DNA of 9,362 bases, from positions 1 to 9,362 of the forward strand of contig JAFXMJ010000365.1 of assembly GCA_017530465.1 (NCBI GenBank), given 5' to 3'. Position numbers and translations under genes: made by a program. The notes beneath the pieces were generated by a model. The model did not search any database and was not told where the DNA came from. It worked only from the letters and a program-made list of their open reading frames with translations. Position 1 is the first letter of the stretch. Every line of letters begins with the position of its first letter. This document shows positions 1-7,066 of this stretch, in pieces. Origin of the DNA: Bacteroidales bacterium. GTDB lineage: Bacteria > Bacteroidota > Bacteroidia > Bacteroidales > UBA3824.

Positions 1-1
1 A

Positions 2-1192
2 TCCGATGATTGTCTATTCTGCGGCACGCACCTTTATAAAGGGGATACGAATAAGGTAACCAATGTTTCGGGTTGGGCGGCAGACGTCATCCGCAAAGAA
101 AACCGCAAGACCGAAATCAAGCAACAAAACATAACTCAATGTCAATGTGGCGCACCGTTCCCACTTGTAAGCAATATATGTTCTTATTGCGGACGTGTAC
201 TGCACAAAAGATTGGACTCCGACCAAAACATCAAAAATCTTATTGCCAACATAAATCAAAGCATCGACAAACTCAAACAAACCTTACGCCCGTCGTTTGG
301 GTTGATAATAGAATGTAGATCCCATGTGATAATTTTTTATTTGGTGGCGGCGTTGTATGTAGTGTTTGGATTATTTGGATATGAATTGATGTGGGCAATT
401 TCGTGTTTCATTATTCCGCCTGTGTTTCTATTTATGATATTTGGCATATATCAGGGAGCGAAAGAAAATATTATCTCGCCCGTCGAAAAAGCCGACATGG
501 AGTATTATGATGCTTTGCACTCATACGAAAAATATCAGCGTCAGGTGGCTACCATCTACGGCGAAAACCCCGAAGCCAAAACACTCCTCGCCACTTACGC
601 CAAAGAAATCAACGGTTACAAACAAGCACGTGTCAAAAGCAGAAAAAAAATCGCCGCTCTTATGGTGTCTGTAATGATTATACCCGTAATAATTTGGGCA
701 TTAACGCCTCCGCCATCAAAAAAATATATGGCAGAACTCGACGACAATCCTATTATTAACGAAATGAGATTGTTTTCCAAGGCAATTAGCCCTATGCCCG
801 ACAGCACCGTACACAAGAATTATTCGGACTTTCTCACCGTTGAGGGCGACACTCGTCTAATGTTTGATGCTCTGTATCAATATCACACTGAATTGGATGA
901 CAACGATATAACCTACCAATTGCGCATAGATCCGGTCAAAATTATATCCACCGGCAAGAAAAACGAACAGTCTGACACTTGCAGTCTGTCGATTGGATTG
1001 ACTGACAAAGACGGACATCTTGTAGGAAAGGATTTGATGCCTATTTCGGTTTTGAACAGTAAGGGAAAAGACTATCGCGCTATACTTGAAAATGAACAAG
1101 GGTGTATCTATGCGGAGTTTACTTCTCGCACAGCATCTACACAAAGGCTCAAAGAAGTTGCCGATAGTGCATATTATTTTATAATCTTCTAA
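2..1192 (+). CDS. Zinc-ribbon three-pass membrane protein of unknown function, 5' end outside the window
   Basis: The frame is open from the left edge to TAA at 1190-1192 (396 residues visible) and has no ATG before the TTG at 212, so the true start lies upstream. Counting from the first visible codon, cysteines occur as C4-x2-C7, then C47-x-C49 and C60-x2-C63. This suggests the second half of one zinc ribbon followed by a complete second ribbon, as in double-zinc-ribbon proteins. Hydrophobic segments lie at about 108-126, 129-150 and 217-235. A charged, probably helical stretch separates segments two and three, and KSRKK precedes the third. By the positive-inside rule the ribbons and middle loop would be cytosolic and the C-terminal ~160 residues extracytoplasmic. 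That tail contains a DKDG turn and looks beta-rich. The next gene starts 13 bp downstream and resembles this one in layout, so they are probably co-transcribed. The function is not recognised; the reading frame itself is secure. Confidence 0.85.
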   Translation, partial: SDDCLFCGTHLYKGDTNKVTNVSGWAADVIRKENRKTEIKQQNITQCQCGAPFPLVSNICSYCGRVLHKRLDSDQNIKNLIANINQSIDKLKQTLRPSFGLIIECRSHVIIFYLVAALYVVFGLFGYELMWAISCFIIPPVFLFMIFGIYQGAKENIISPVEKADMEYYDALHSYEKYQRQVATIYGENPEAKTLLATYAKEINGYKQARVKSRKKIAALMVSVMIIPVIIWALTPPPSKKYMAELDDNPIINEMRLFSKAISPMPDSTVHKNYSDFLTVEGDTRLMFDALYQYHTELDDNDITYQLRIDPVKIISTGKKNEQSDTCSLSIGLTDKDGHLVGKDLMPISVLNSKGKDYRAILENEQGCIYAEFTSRTASTQRLKEVADSAYYFIIF

Positions 1193-1205
1193 CGATAAAC
1201 AAGTT

Positions 1206-2204
1206 ATGGAACCAGATAAAACACAATTCCACGAAGAAATGGGCAAATGGGAATCCGATTTTGCTGATTTCAAAAAACTTTTCCCAAAAAATTACGGAGC
1301 AATGGTAAGGAAATACCTGCCTTTGTTTCTGATACTAATGAGCATTATACTGTTTTGTTGTGCTTTTATAGAGTATACGGAGTTAAGTCTTATATTGTTC
1401 TTGATTTCGCCTGTAATGTTTATATTGGGAGTGGTTCTTTGGCGCAAACCGATAGTATCGTTTCTTCGTCGCATATCAAGAGGAAATGTACAAGGTAACG
1501 ACCTCACAACCGCAAACTATCTAAATTTGCAGAAACAAATTTCCACGGCAGAACATGACTATTCTATCTATCCCGATGTAATGGAATACCTCAAACAGTT
1601 TAAGACCTCTGTCGAAGCCAAACAAAGGCACAAGAAAAGCATCAAAAGGAATTTCTGGATTATTTTTTGTGGATTCTTCGTCGTATGTGGCTTGACACAA
1701 TATCATAACTACAAAAACAAGCCATATAATCACGGCAAATTACGCAATTTTTCCGTACAAGACAATATTTGCCGTGTGCTCGAATTGGAGGATTATGCAC
1801 CGTTACTTATTTTGGGACCATACAAAACAAACATTGACGATAGTATAACAATTGAATCAAAATTCCTATCCGTATTTCTCGACTACGATGTTGTTAGGTT
1901 CATTAGGGACAAAGATCATAAGCCGTCATCATGTATTATGTATTGTCTAACAGCAAAACGACCAATTGTTGTTGGTGGCACAGGCAATATGCGCCTCACA
2001 ATCACCGACGAAAACGGCAACCCAATCCCCCGTTGCCCTTGTTTTGTATATGACCCTAACGGCGGCAAAGAGATAATTAATTCTGAATATTTTCTTTACA
2101 CGTCAAATGTATTTGACGACCTTAGTGATTTGCAGACCCTCGAAACCCTGCGCTACCTCCAAGCGAATCAGGAGCATCTGCGGTTTTTGGTGGAGAAAAT
2201 CTGA
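1206..2204 (+). CDS. Three-pass membrane protein of unknown function, diverged paralogue of the preceding zinc-ribbon protein
   Basis: This is a 332-residue protein starting at ATG 1206, 13 bp after the previous stop; the short A-rich gap suggests one operon. Hydrophobic segments lie at about 37-55, 60-79 and 149-164. A polar, probably helical middle section ends in a basic run (residues 138-148) just before the third segment, and a soluble C-terminal domain of about 165 residues follows. The order matches the upstream protein: short polar N-terminus, two close membrane segments, charged loop, one segment, then a domain with a DKDG/DENG turn and a helical end. Weak side-by-side similarity around KNYG/RPSFG, ISPV/IPPV and the DxxG turn points to an old duplication. 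Unlike its neighbour it has no zinc ribbon: its cysteines are scattered in membrane segments and the C-terminal domain. The coding sequence is A/T-rich in parts. It ends tail to tail with uvrB, 23 bp apart. No known family was recognised. Confidence 0.88.
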   Translation: MEPDKTQFHEEMGKWESDFADFKKLFPKNYGAMVRKYLPLFLILMSIILFCCAFIEYTELSLILFLISPVMFILGVVLWRKPIVSFLRRISRGNVQGNDLTTANYLNLQKQISTAEHDYSIYPDVMEYLKQFKTSVEAKQRHKKSIKRNFWIIFCGFFVVCGLTQYHNYKNKPYNHGKLRNFSVQDNICRVLELEDYAPLLILGPYKTNIDDSITIESKFLSVFLDYDVVRFIRDKDHKPSSCIMYCLTAKRPIVVGGTGNMRLTITDENGNPIPRCPCFVYDPNGGKEIINSEYFLYTSNVFDDLSDLQTLETLRYLQANQEHLRFLVEKI

Positions 2205-2227
2205 AAGGCAATTCAAAACCATTGATT

Positions 2228-4243
2228 TTATTCTCTCTCCTCCAATGCCTTCTGGTACTCAAACATCTTGTCCCTGAGGCTCGCAGCAGCCACGAAGTCG
2301 AGTTTTTTGGCGGCGCGCTCCATCTCTTGACGGGCTTCGCGCACAAGACGCTCGAGGTCGCGCTTGGAGAGGAAACGAGTCTCGGGTTCGGCGGCCTTTG
2401 CAATTGTGGATGCGGCGGGATTGTCCTTGAATACAGACTCGGTATCGCTGCGCTGTATCAGGATGCCGGGCGAAGTCTTGCGGATTTGCTTGGGAGTGAT
2501 GCCGTGTTCGTCGTTGTACTGCATCTGGATGCTGCGGTGACGGTTGGTCTCGTCGATGGTGCTGCGCATAGATTCGGTCATCACATCGGCATACATAATT
2601 ACACGTCCGTTGATATTGCGGGCGGCACGTCCTGCAGTCTGCGTGAGCGACCGCGCCGACCTCAAGAAACCCTCCTTGTCGGCGTCCAAAATGGCAACAA
2701 GCGACACCTCAGGCACATCGAGACCCTCGCGGAGAAGATTGACACCTACCAAAACATCAAACGTGCCAGCGCGAAGTCCGTCCATAATCTCAATGCGTTC
2801 CAATGTATCGACATCGCTGTGGATATATTTGGCACGGATGTCCATACGGAGAAGGTATTTGGTAAGCTCCTCCGCCATACGCTTGGTGAGGGTTGTCACC
2901 ATCACACGCTCGTCGCGCTTCACAACCTCCTGAATTTCGTTCATCAGGTCGTCGATTTGGTTGAGCGTGGGGCGCACGTCGATAGGCGGGTCGAGAAGTC
3001 CAGTAGGACGTATCATCTGCTCCACGACAACGCCGCCGCTCTTTTCGAGTTCATAATCGGCGGGAGTGGCACTCATACAAATCACCTGTCCGCACAAATC
3101 TTCAAACTCGGTGAATTTCAGCGGACGATTGTCCAATGCGGCAGGAAGGCGGAATCCGTATTCCACAAGGTTGACCTTGCGGCTGCGGTCGCCACCGTAC
3201 ATAGCGTGAATCTGTCCGAGGGTGACGTGGCTCTCGTCTATCACCATCAAGAAATCGTCGGGAAAATAGTCCAACAGACAGAATGGACGGCTGCCAGGCT
3301 GACGACCGTCGAAATATCTTGAATAATTCTCAACGCCCTGACAATGACCGAGTTCCTGGAGCATTTCAAGGTCGTTGTTCACGCGGTCTTCTATGCGTTT
3401 GGCTTCGAGCGGCTTGCCTTCGTCCTGGAAAAACTGTATCTGCAATCCGAGGTCGATGCGTATCTGCTGCATCGCCGCCATAAGACGGTCGTGCGATGTG
3501 ATGAAATTTTTGGCAGGATAGATGACACATGTGTCGGGCGTTTCGAGGGTCGTATTGTTGGTGGGGTCAAACTTGATGATTTCGTCCACCTCGTCGTCCC
3601 AAAAACGGATGCGGTAGGCATAGTCGTCGTAAGCCACAAAAATATCCACCGTGTCGCCCTTGACGCGAAAAGTGCCACGCTTAAAATCTATCTCGTTGCG
3701 GCTGTAAAGGCTCTCCGAGAGATTATGGAGCAGCTTGTTGCGCCCGATATTCTCCCCTCGGCTAAAATGGATTACATTGGCGTGAAAATCCTCAGGGTTG
3801 CCTATGCCATACAAGCAGCTCACACTCGATACCACGATGATGTCCCTGCGCCCAGAGAGCAACGCCGTTGCTGTGGACATACGGAGCTTCTCGATGTCGT
3901 CGTTGATGGAGAGATCCTTCTCTATGTAAGTGTTGGTGGATGGGATGAACGCCTCCGGCTGGTAATAATCGTAATAAGAAACGAAATACTCCACGGCGTT
4001 GTCCGGGAAAAACGACTTGAACTCGCCGTACAGCTGCGCCGCAAGAGTCTTGTTGTGACTGAGCACAAGCACAGGACGCCCCACGTTTTTGATGACGTTG
4101 GCGATGGTGAAAGTCTTACCCGACCCGGTTACACCCTTGAGAATCTGATACTTGTCGCCGCGCTCTACGCCCTCGGTGAGCTGGCGGATGGCCTCCGGCT
4201 GGTCGCCCGTTGGCTTGAACTCCGACTTTATCTTGAAATCCAT
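2228..4243 (-). CDS. uvrB: UvrABC excinuclease subunit B
   Basis: UvrB is the damage-verifying helicase-like subunit of cytosolic nucleotide excision repair; it receives DNA from UvrA and recruits UvrC for incision. Using the second ATG (4243), the protein has 671 residues, a normal family length. Visible motifs are Walker A GVTGSGKT at 37-44, the tyrosine-rich beta-hairpin (YFVSYYDYYQPEA, about 86-98) that inserts between DNA strands, Walker B DESH at about 336-339, helicase motif VI QTAGRAARN at about 535-543, and a C-terminal UVR domain (about 625-665) that contacts UvrC. The frame also opens with an ATG at 4264, adding seven residues (MKIFKEI). The 4243 start is preferred because family members usually begin near MxFxxxSxFKPTGDQP, and because the predicted -7 box at 4273-4280 would put transcription start only a few bases before 4264. 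All key motifs look intact. The gene is divergent from the phosphatase gene. Confidence 0.97.
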   Translation of the reverse strand: MDFKIKSEFKPTGDQPEAIRQLTEGVERGDKYQILKGVTGSGKTFTIANVIKNVGRPVLVLSHNKTLAAQLYGEFKSFFPDNAVEYFVSYYDYYQPEAFIPSTNTYIEKDLSINDDIEKLRMSTATALLSGRRDIIVVSSVSCLYGIGNPEDFHANVIHFSRGENIGRNKLLHNLSESLYSRNEIDFKRGTFRVKGDTVDIFVAYDDYAYRIRFWDDEVDEIIKFDPTNNTTLETPDTCVIYPAKNFITSHDRLMAAMQQIRIDLGLQIQFFQDEGKPLEAKRIEDRVNNDLEMLQELGHCQGVENYSRYFDGRQPGSRPFCLLDYFPDDFLMVIDESHVTLGQIHAMYGGDRSRKVNLVEYGFRLPAALDNRPLKFTEFEDLCGQVICMSATPADYELEKSGGVVVEQMIRPTGLLDPPIDVRPTLNQIDDLMNEIQEVVKRDERVMVTTLTKRMAEELTKYLLRMDIRAKYIHSDVDTLERIEIMDGLRAGTFDVLVGVNLLREGLDVPEVSLVAILDADKEGFLRSARSLTQTAGRAARNINGRVIMYADVMTESMRSTIDETNRHRSIQMQYNDEHGITPKQIRKTSPGILIQRSDTESVFKDNPAASTIAKAAEPETRFLSKRDLERLVREARQEMERAAKKLDFVAAASLRDKMFEYQKALEERE

Positions 4244-4272
4244 AATCTCTTTGAAAATTTTCATTAATTGTG

Positions 4273-4304
4273 CAAAACTAACAAAAAAAACTCAAAATAA
4301 CATA
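4273..4304 (-). promoter_or_regulatory. Predicted Bacteroidetes-type promoter of uvrB
   Basis: Read on the minus strand, TAGTTTTG at 4280-4273 matches the Bacteroidetes -7 consensus TAnnTTTG exactly. TATG at 4304-4301, one mismatch from TTTG, lies 20 nt upstream as a possible -33 element. Transcription would start near 4266, leaving about 20 nt before the ATG at 4243 and almost nothing before the ATG at 4264. The -7 match is clear but the -33 element is weak. No operator for DNA-damage control was recognised. Confidence 0.5.
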
Positions 4305-4311
4305 ATAAATG

Positions 4312-4342
4312 TTGCAAATTATAAAATATTTATATACCTTTG
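4312..4342 (+). promoter_or_regulatory. Predicted Bacteroidetes-type promoter of the TPR/SpoIIE phosphatase gene
   Basis: TTG at 4312-4314 and TACCTTTG at 4335-4342 are 20 nt apart, a good fit to the -33 TTTG / -7 TAnnTTTG pattern of the primary sigma factor in Bacteroidetes. Transcription would begin near 4349, about 20 nt before the ATG at 4369. This argues against the in-frame ATG at 4309, which lies upstream of the promoter. The element is back to back with the uvrB promoter. Confidence 0.65.
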
Positions 4343-4368
4343 AACATCAAACAAGTAAGAATAGCCTG

Positions 4369-6588
4369 ATGGTTAAACTACTGATTATAAGTATATTAAC
4401 GTCATTTCTGACGATAGATTCGGGGCAACAAGGCAACGAAAATCCCGCCGACGACGGTCTGTGGGCAGATAGTCTTGCCGCCGCGACTACCGCCAACGAC
4501 TCCCTACGAGTATGCCATCTCGCGGCGCAAGAGTCAATTTTTGCCGATACTGTGATGAAATACTCCCTTATCGGCCTTAAAATCGCACAAAAACTCAACG
4601 ACACAGCAAAACTCGCCGACGCATACAGCACACTCGGATGGGCATACAGCAATTACGGCAACAGGGACTCGTCATTAGCGGTGTACCAAAGAGAATACGA
4701 TCTCCTAACTCATACCACAGACACACTTAGAATCGCCAAAACGCTATACAACATCGCCTGCGACTACAACGCTCTCCACCAGTTTGCATTTTCGCTCAGC
4801 AAATACCAAGAGGCATTGGTGCTATTTGAAAAAATCAACGACAAGAAAAATATGGCACTCGTCCAGCGCGACCTCGCGGCACGCGACATCGTAATGAGGC
4901 AGTACGACCTCGCCAACGAAAAGATAAGCGAAGCCATCAAAAACGACCGACTAATCAACGACTCCACATCCCTCGCCAGCGACCTCTACACACTGATATT
5001 GCTGCAATTCACCGAAACCAGAGGCAACATAACAGAAGATGAGCTGCTACAACTCGACATGAAAGCGGACACTATCGGGATGATAGCCGCCAAAACACAA
5101 AACAACCTCAACCGAGGCATTTTGAAATTCCACTACTACCATATCAAGGCGAAGCTCTACGGCAAATTGTACACCCTCGACGGTCAGCACTGGCGCATAG
5201 ACAGCGCATACGCATATTGTGACCGAGCTTTGAAATACCAATACGCCGTCAAGGACGTGGACAAAATAGTAACCATCCTCCTGCAAAAAGCGCAGACATC
5301 GTATTTCGAAAAAAATAGCCAGATTGGCATCAACATCACCGACCTGATACATCAGAGGTACATCGATTCGGTGAGCTTAGATACCAAAATGGAGATTTAT
5401 AAAGTGACTTCGCAATGCTACGAAGCGGAAAAAGACTTTGAGAAAGCATACATCTATCTGTGCGAATACATCAAAGGCTACATAGAATACGTCAACACCC
5501 TCAATATGAGGGAAAACGCCAACTTCGACGCCAATGTGAAAATCTACGAGCTAAGCACAGAAAAGGAAATCAACAAACAAAAGATGAAGGAGCAGCGGCG
5601 CATCACCACACTTATTATAATAGTGCTCGTCATAGGCGCAATACTCCTCGTGCTAACATTCCGCGCATTGATGCTAAAACGCTCCAACGTAAAGATACTC
5701 AACGAAAAAAACCAGCAGCTCAGCCGCCAGCAAGACGAAATCATCGCGCAGCGCAATACCATCGAAGAGCAGCGTCAGGCATCCGAAAGGGCTAATCTAA
5801 TTATGTTCCAAAGCATAAGGTACGCACGGCACATACAAAACGCCGCCCTGCCGAGCGAAGAATACATCACACGAATATTCCCCGACCATTTTGTATATTA
5901 CGAGCCTAAAGACATCGTGAGCGGCGACTTCTACTACGCCACGCAAAACGCCGGACTCGACATCTTTGTACTCGGCGACTGCACAGGACATGGCGTACCG
6001 GGCGGATTCCTCAGTATGCTCGGCATATCAATTATAAAGGAGCTGCTCCGCAACCCAGAAATAGACATAATGCCCGGCATCATACTCGACATGATGCGCG
6101 AATACGTCAAGCAGGCTCTCGCCAACGACGAGGAAGTGGCGGAAGCAATGGCAAAGGGCGAGGAATCGTTCTCAACAGCCGACGGCATGGATATGTCGAT
6201 AGTGGCATTTGACAAATACAACCACTGCCTGCGTTTCGCCGGAGCGTACCAAAACCTCTACATCGCGCACAACGGCGAAATCACCCGCCTGCGTGGCGAC
6301 AGGATGCCCGTGGGAAGGCACATCAACGAATCGGCGACATTCCAGACCCACATATTTGAAACACAAAAAGGCGACATGGTATATATGTCGTCGGACGGAA
6401 TACCAAGCCAAATAGGATTTTCGGGCGTCAAGTTTATGTCCAAACGCCTCGTGGACTTTTTCAAGAGCAATTACCCGCTCCCATGCGAGACCCAAAAGCG
6501 AAACATCACCAACATCATGAACGACTGGCTATTTGGCGCAATCCAAATAGACGACCTCTCGCTTATCGGAATCAGGGTCACAGACTAA
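4369..6588 (+). CDS. Membrane-anchored TPR sensor with C-terminal SpoIIE-type PP2C serine/threonine phosphatase
   Basis: The protein has 739 residues from ATG 4369; an in-frame ATG at 4309 lies before the predicted promoter. A hydrophobic N-terminus (about 3-16) could be a signal peptide or anchor. Residues about 30-380 are helical and TPR-like, for example the stretches with SLAVYQREY and SLSKYQEALVLFEK. A membrane segment follows at about 413-431, then a glutamine- and arginine-rich coiled coil at about 435-475. The SpoIIE/PP2C domain spans about 483-735. Metal-ligand motifs of this family are present: GDFYY (D520), GDCTGHG (D537), DGMDMS (about 605-610) and DDLSLIG (about 728-734), so it should be active. 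The likely layout is a periplasmic TPR sensor controlling a cytosolic phosphatase. In characterised relatives such as RsbU and SpoIIE, the substrate is a phosphorylated anti-sigma antagonist, but none is encoded here. The gene ends 2 bp from the end of a convergent receiver gene. The family assignment is strong; substrate and signal are unknown. Confidence 0.93.
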   Translation: MVKLLIISILTSFLTIDSGQQGNENPADDGLWADSLAAATTANDSLRVCHLAAQESIFADTVMKYSLIGLKIAQKLNDTAKLADAYSTLGWAYSNYGNRDSSLAVYQREYDLLTHTTDTLRIAKTLYNIACDYNALHQFAFSLSKYQEALVLFEKINDKKNMALVQRDLAARDIVMRQYDLANEKISEAIKNDRLINDSTSLASDLYTLILLQFTETRGNITEDELLQLDMKADTIGMIAAKTQNNLNRGILKFHYYHIKAKLYGKLYTLDGQHWRIDSAYAYCDRALKYQYAVKDVDKIVTILLQKAQTSYFEKNSQIGINITDLIHQRYIDSVSLDTKMEIYKVTSQCYEAEKDFEKAYIYLCEYIKGYIEYVNTLNMRENANFDANVKIYELSTEKEINKQKMKEQRRITTLIIIVLVIGAILLVLTFRALMLKRSNVKILNEKNQQLSRQQDEIIAQRNTIEEQRQASERANLIMFQSIRYARHIQNAALPSEEYITRIFPDHFVYYEPKDIVSGDFYYATQNAGLDIFVLGDCTGHGVPGGFLSMLGISIIKELLRNPEIDIMPGIILDMMREYVKQALANDEEVAEAMAKGEESFSTADGMDMSIVAFDKYNHCLRFAGAYQNLYIAHNGEITRLRGDRMPVGRHINESATFQTHIFETQKGDMVYMSSDGIPSQIGFSGVKFMSKRLVDFFKSNYPLPCETQKRNITNIMNDWLFGAIQIDDLSLIGIRVTD

Positions 6589-6590
6589 AA

Positions 6591-6977
6591 TTATCCCATC
6601 TCCAATTTGCACTTGGCGCAAGCATACTCTATGGACACGCCAAGATTCTGACGATAAATAGGTTTGGTGATAAAACCATACACGTTGCTCATCGCCGCCG
6701 ACTGCACAACTTCGGGCGCAGTGGTGCCCGACACAAAAATCACCGGCACCCAGCGTTTTTGCCCGATAAGGCGCGCTGTGGATATACCGTCGAGGTCGCC
6801 GTCAAGCTGTATGTCCATCAGGACGCAGTCAACATCGGGAAAGATGTCGATATGTTTGAGTGCGTCCTCTCCCGTGCGCGCCACACCAGATATCTCATAC
6901 CCGAGCTCTTGGATGAACATCTGGAATATGGTGCAAAGCATCTTGTCGTCTTCTACGATGAGAATTTTTTTTGCCAT
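6591..6977 (-). CDS. Stand-alone response-regulator receiver domain protein (CheY/Spo0F-like)
   Basis: This 128-residue protein consists of one receiver domain with no output domain. The acidic pocket (E9, D10, D11 in VEDD), phospho-acceptor D55 (LMDIQL), switch residue S83 (FVSGTT) and conserved K105 (ITKP) are all present, so it should accept phosphate from a histidine kinase or phosphorelay protein. The N-terminus MAKKILIVEDD is a typical receiver start, which fixes the initiation codon. No histidine kinase is in the window. The gene converges on the phosphatase gene with only 2 bp between stop codons and is divergent from coaX. It has its own well-formed promoter at 7015-7045. It may act through protein-protein contact, for example on a phosphatase, kinase or sigma-control protein; that role is inferred only from the absence of an output domain. 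Confidence 0.95.
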   Translation of the reverse strand: MAKKILIVEDDKMLCTIFQMFIQELGYEISGVARTGEDALKHIDIFPDVDCVLMDIQLDGDLDGISTARLIGQKRWVPVIFVSGTTAPEVVQSAAMSNVYGFITKPIYRQNLGVSIEYACAKCKLEMG

Positions 6978-7000
6978 ATTTATAAAGTAATATTTGGATG

Positions 7001-7017
7001 TTGCAATCTTGCTGCAA
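7001..7017. repeat. Small nested inverted repeat in the receiver/coaX intergenic region
   Basis: TTGCA (7001-7005) and TGCAA (7013-7017) form a perfect 5-bp inverted repeat with a 7-bp spacer. The internal GCAA-TC-TTGC (7003-7012) and TTGC-T-GCAA (7009-7017) are alternative perfect repeats. The block overlaps the edge of the predicted -7 box of the receiver gene and its likely transcription start, so it could be an operator or a small 5' hairpin. It is short enough to be chance. Confidence 0.3.
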
Positions 7018-7045
7018 ATTTAGTAACTTGCGGCCGAAAAACAAA
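7015..7045 (-). promoter_or_regulatory. Predicted Bacteroidetes-type promoter of the receiver-domain gene
   Basis: On the minus strand, TTTG (7045-7042), a 19-nt spacer and TAAATTTG (7022-7015) match both the -33 and -7 consensus elements of the Bacteroidetes primary sigma factor. Transcription would start near 7008, leaving a leader of about 30 nt before the ATG at 6977. This is the cleanest promoter match in the window. Confidence 0.65.
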
Positions 7046-7066
7046 CCATTTTCACATTATTTAAAT

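Noticed and set aside
212..214. TTG as start codon of the first gene
   Set aside because: The same frame is open to the left edge and encodes zinc-ribbon cysteines, so this TTG is an internal leucine.
2196..2229. Possible bidirectional terminator between the second membrane gene and uvrB (AAAATC...GATTTT with inner CAAT...ATTG)
   Set aside because: The stems are short, A/T-only in large part and interrupted; too weak to call a terminator.
2222..3322. A 366-codon open frame on the + strand inside uvrB
   Set aside because: It is fully antisense to uvrB, whose helicase motifs are intact; histidine/valine-rich antisense frames are expected over a GC-rich coding strand.
3344..4267. A 307-codon open frame on the + strand inside uvrB
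   Set aside because: It is also antisense to uvrB and shows no recognisable motif; an artefact of uvrB codon use.
7001..7031. Possible coaX promoter (TTGC, 19 nt, TAACTTGC)
   Set aside because: The -7 element misses the conserved TTTG; spacing and distance to the ATG are reasonable but the match is not good enough to list.
6483..7064. A 193-codon + strand frame across the receiver gene
   Set aside because: It is antisense to a receiver domain with all catalytic residues and overlaps the phosphatase 3' end; no supporting motif.
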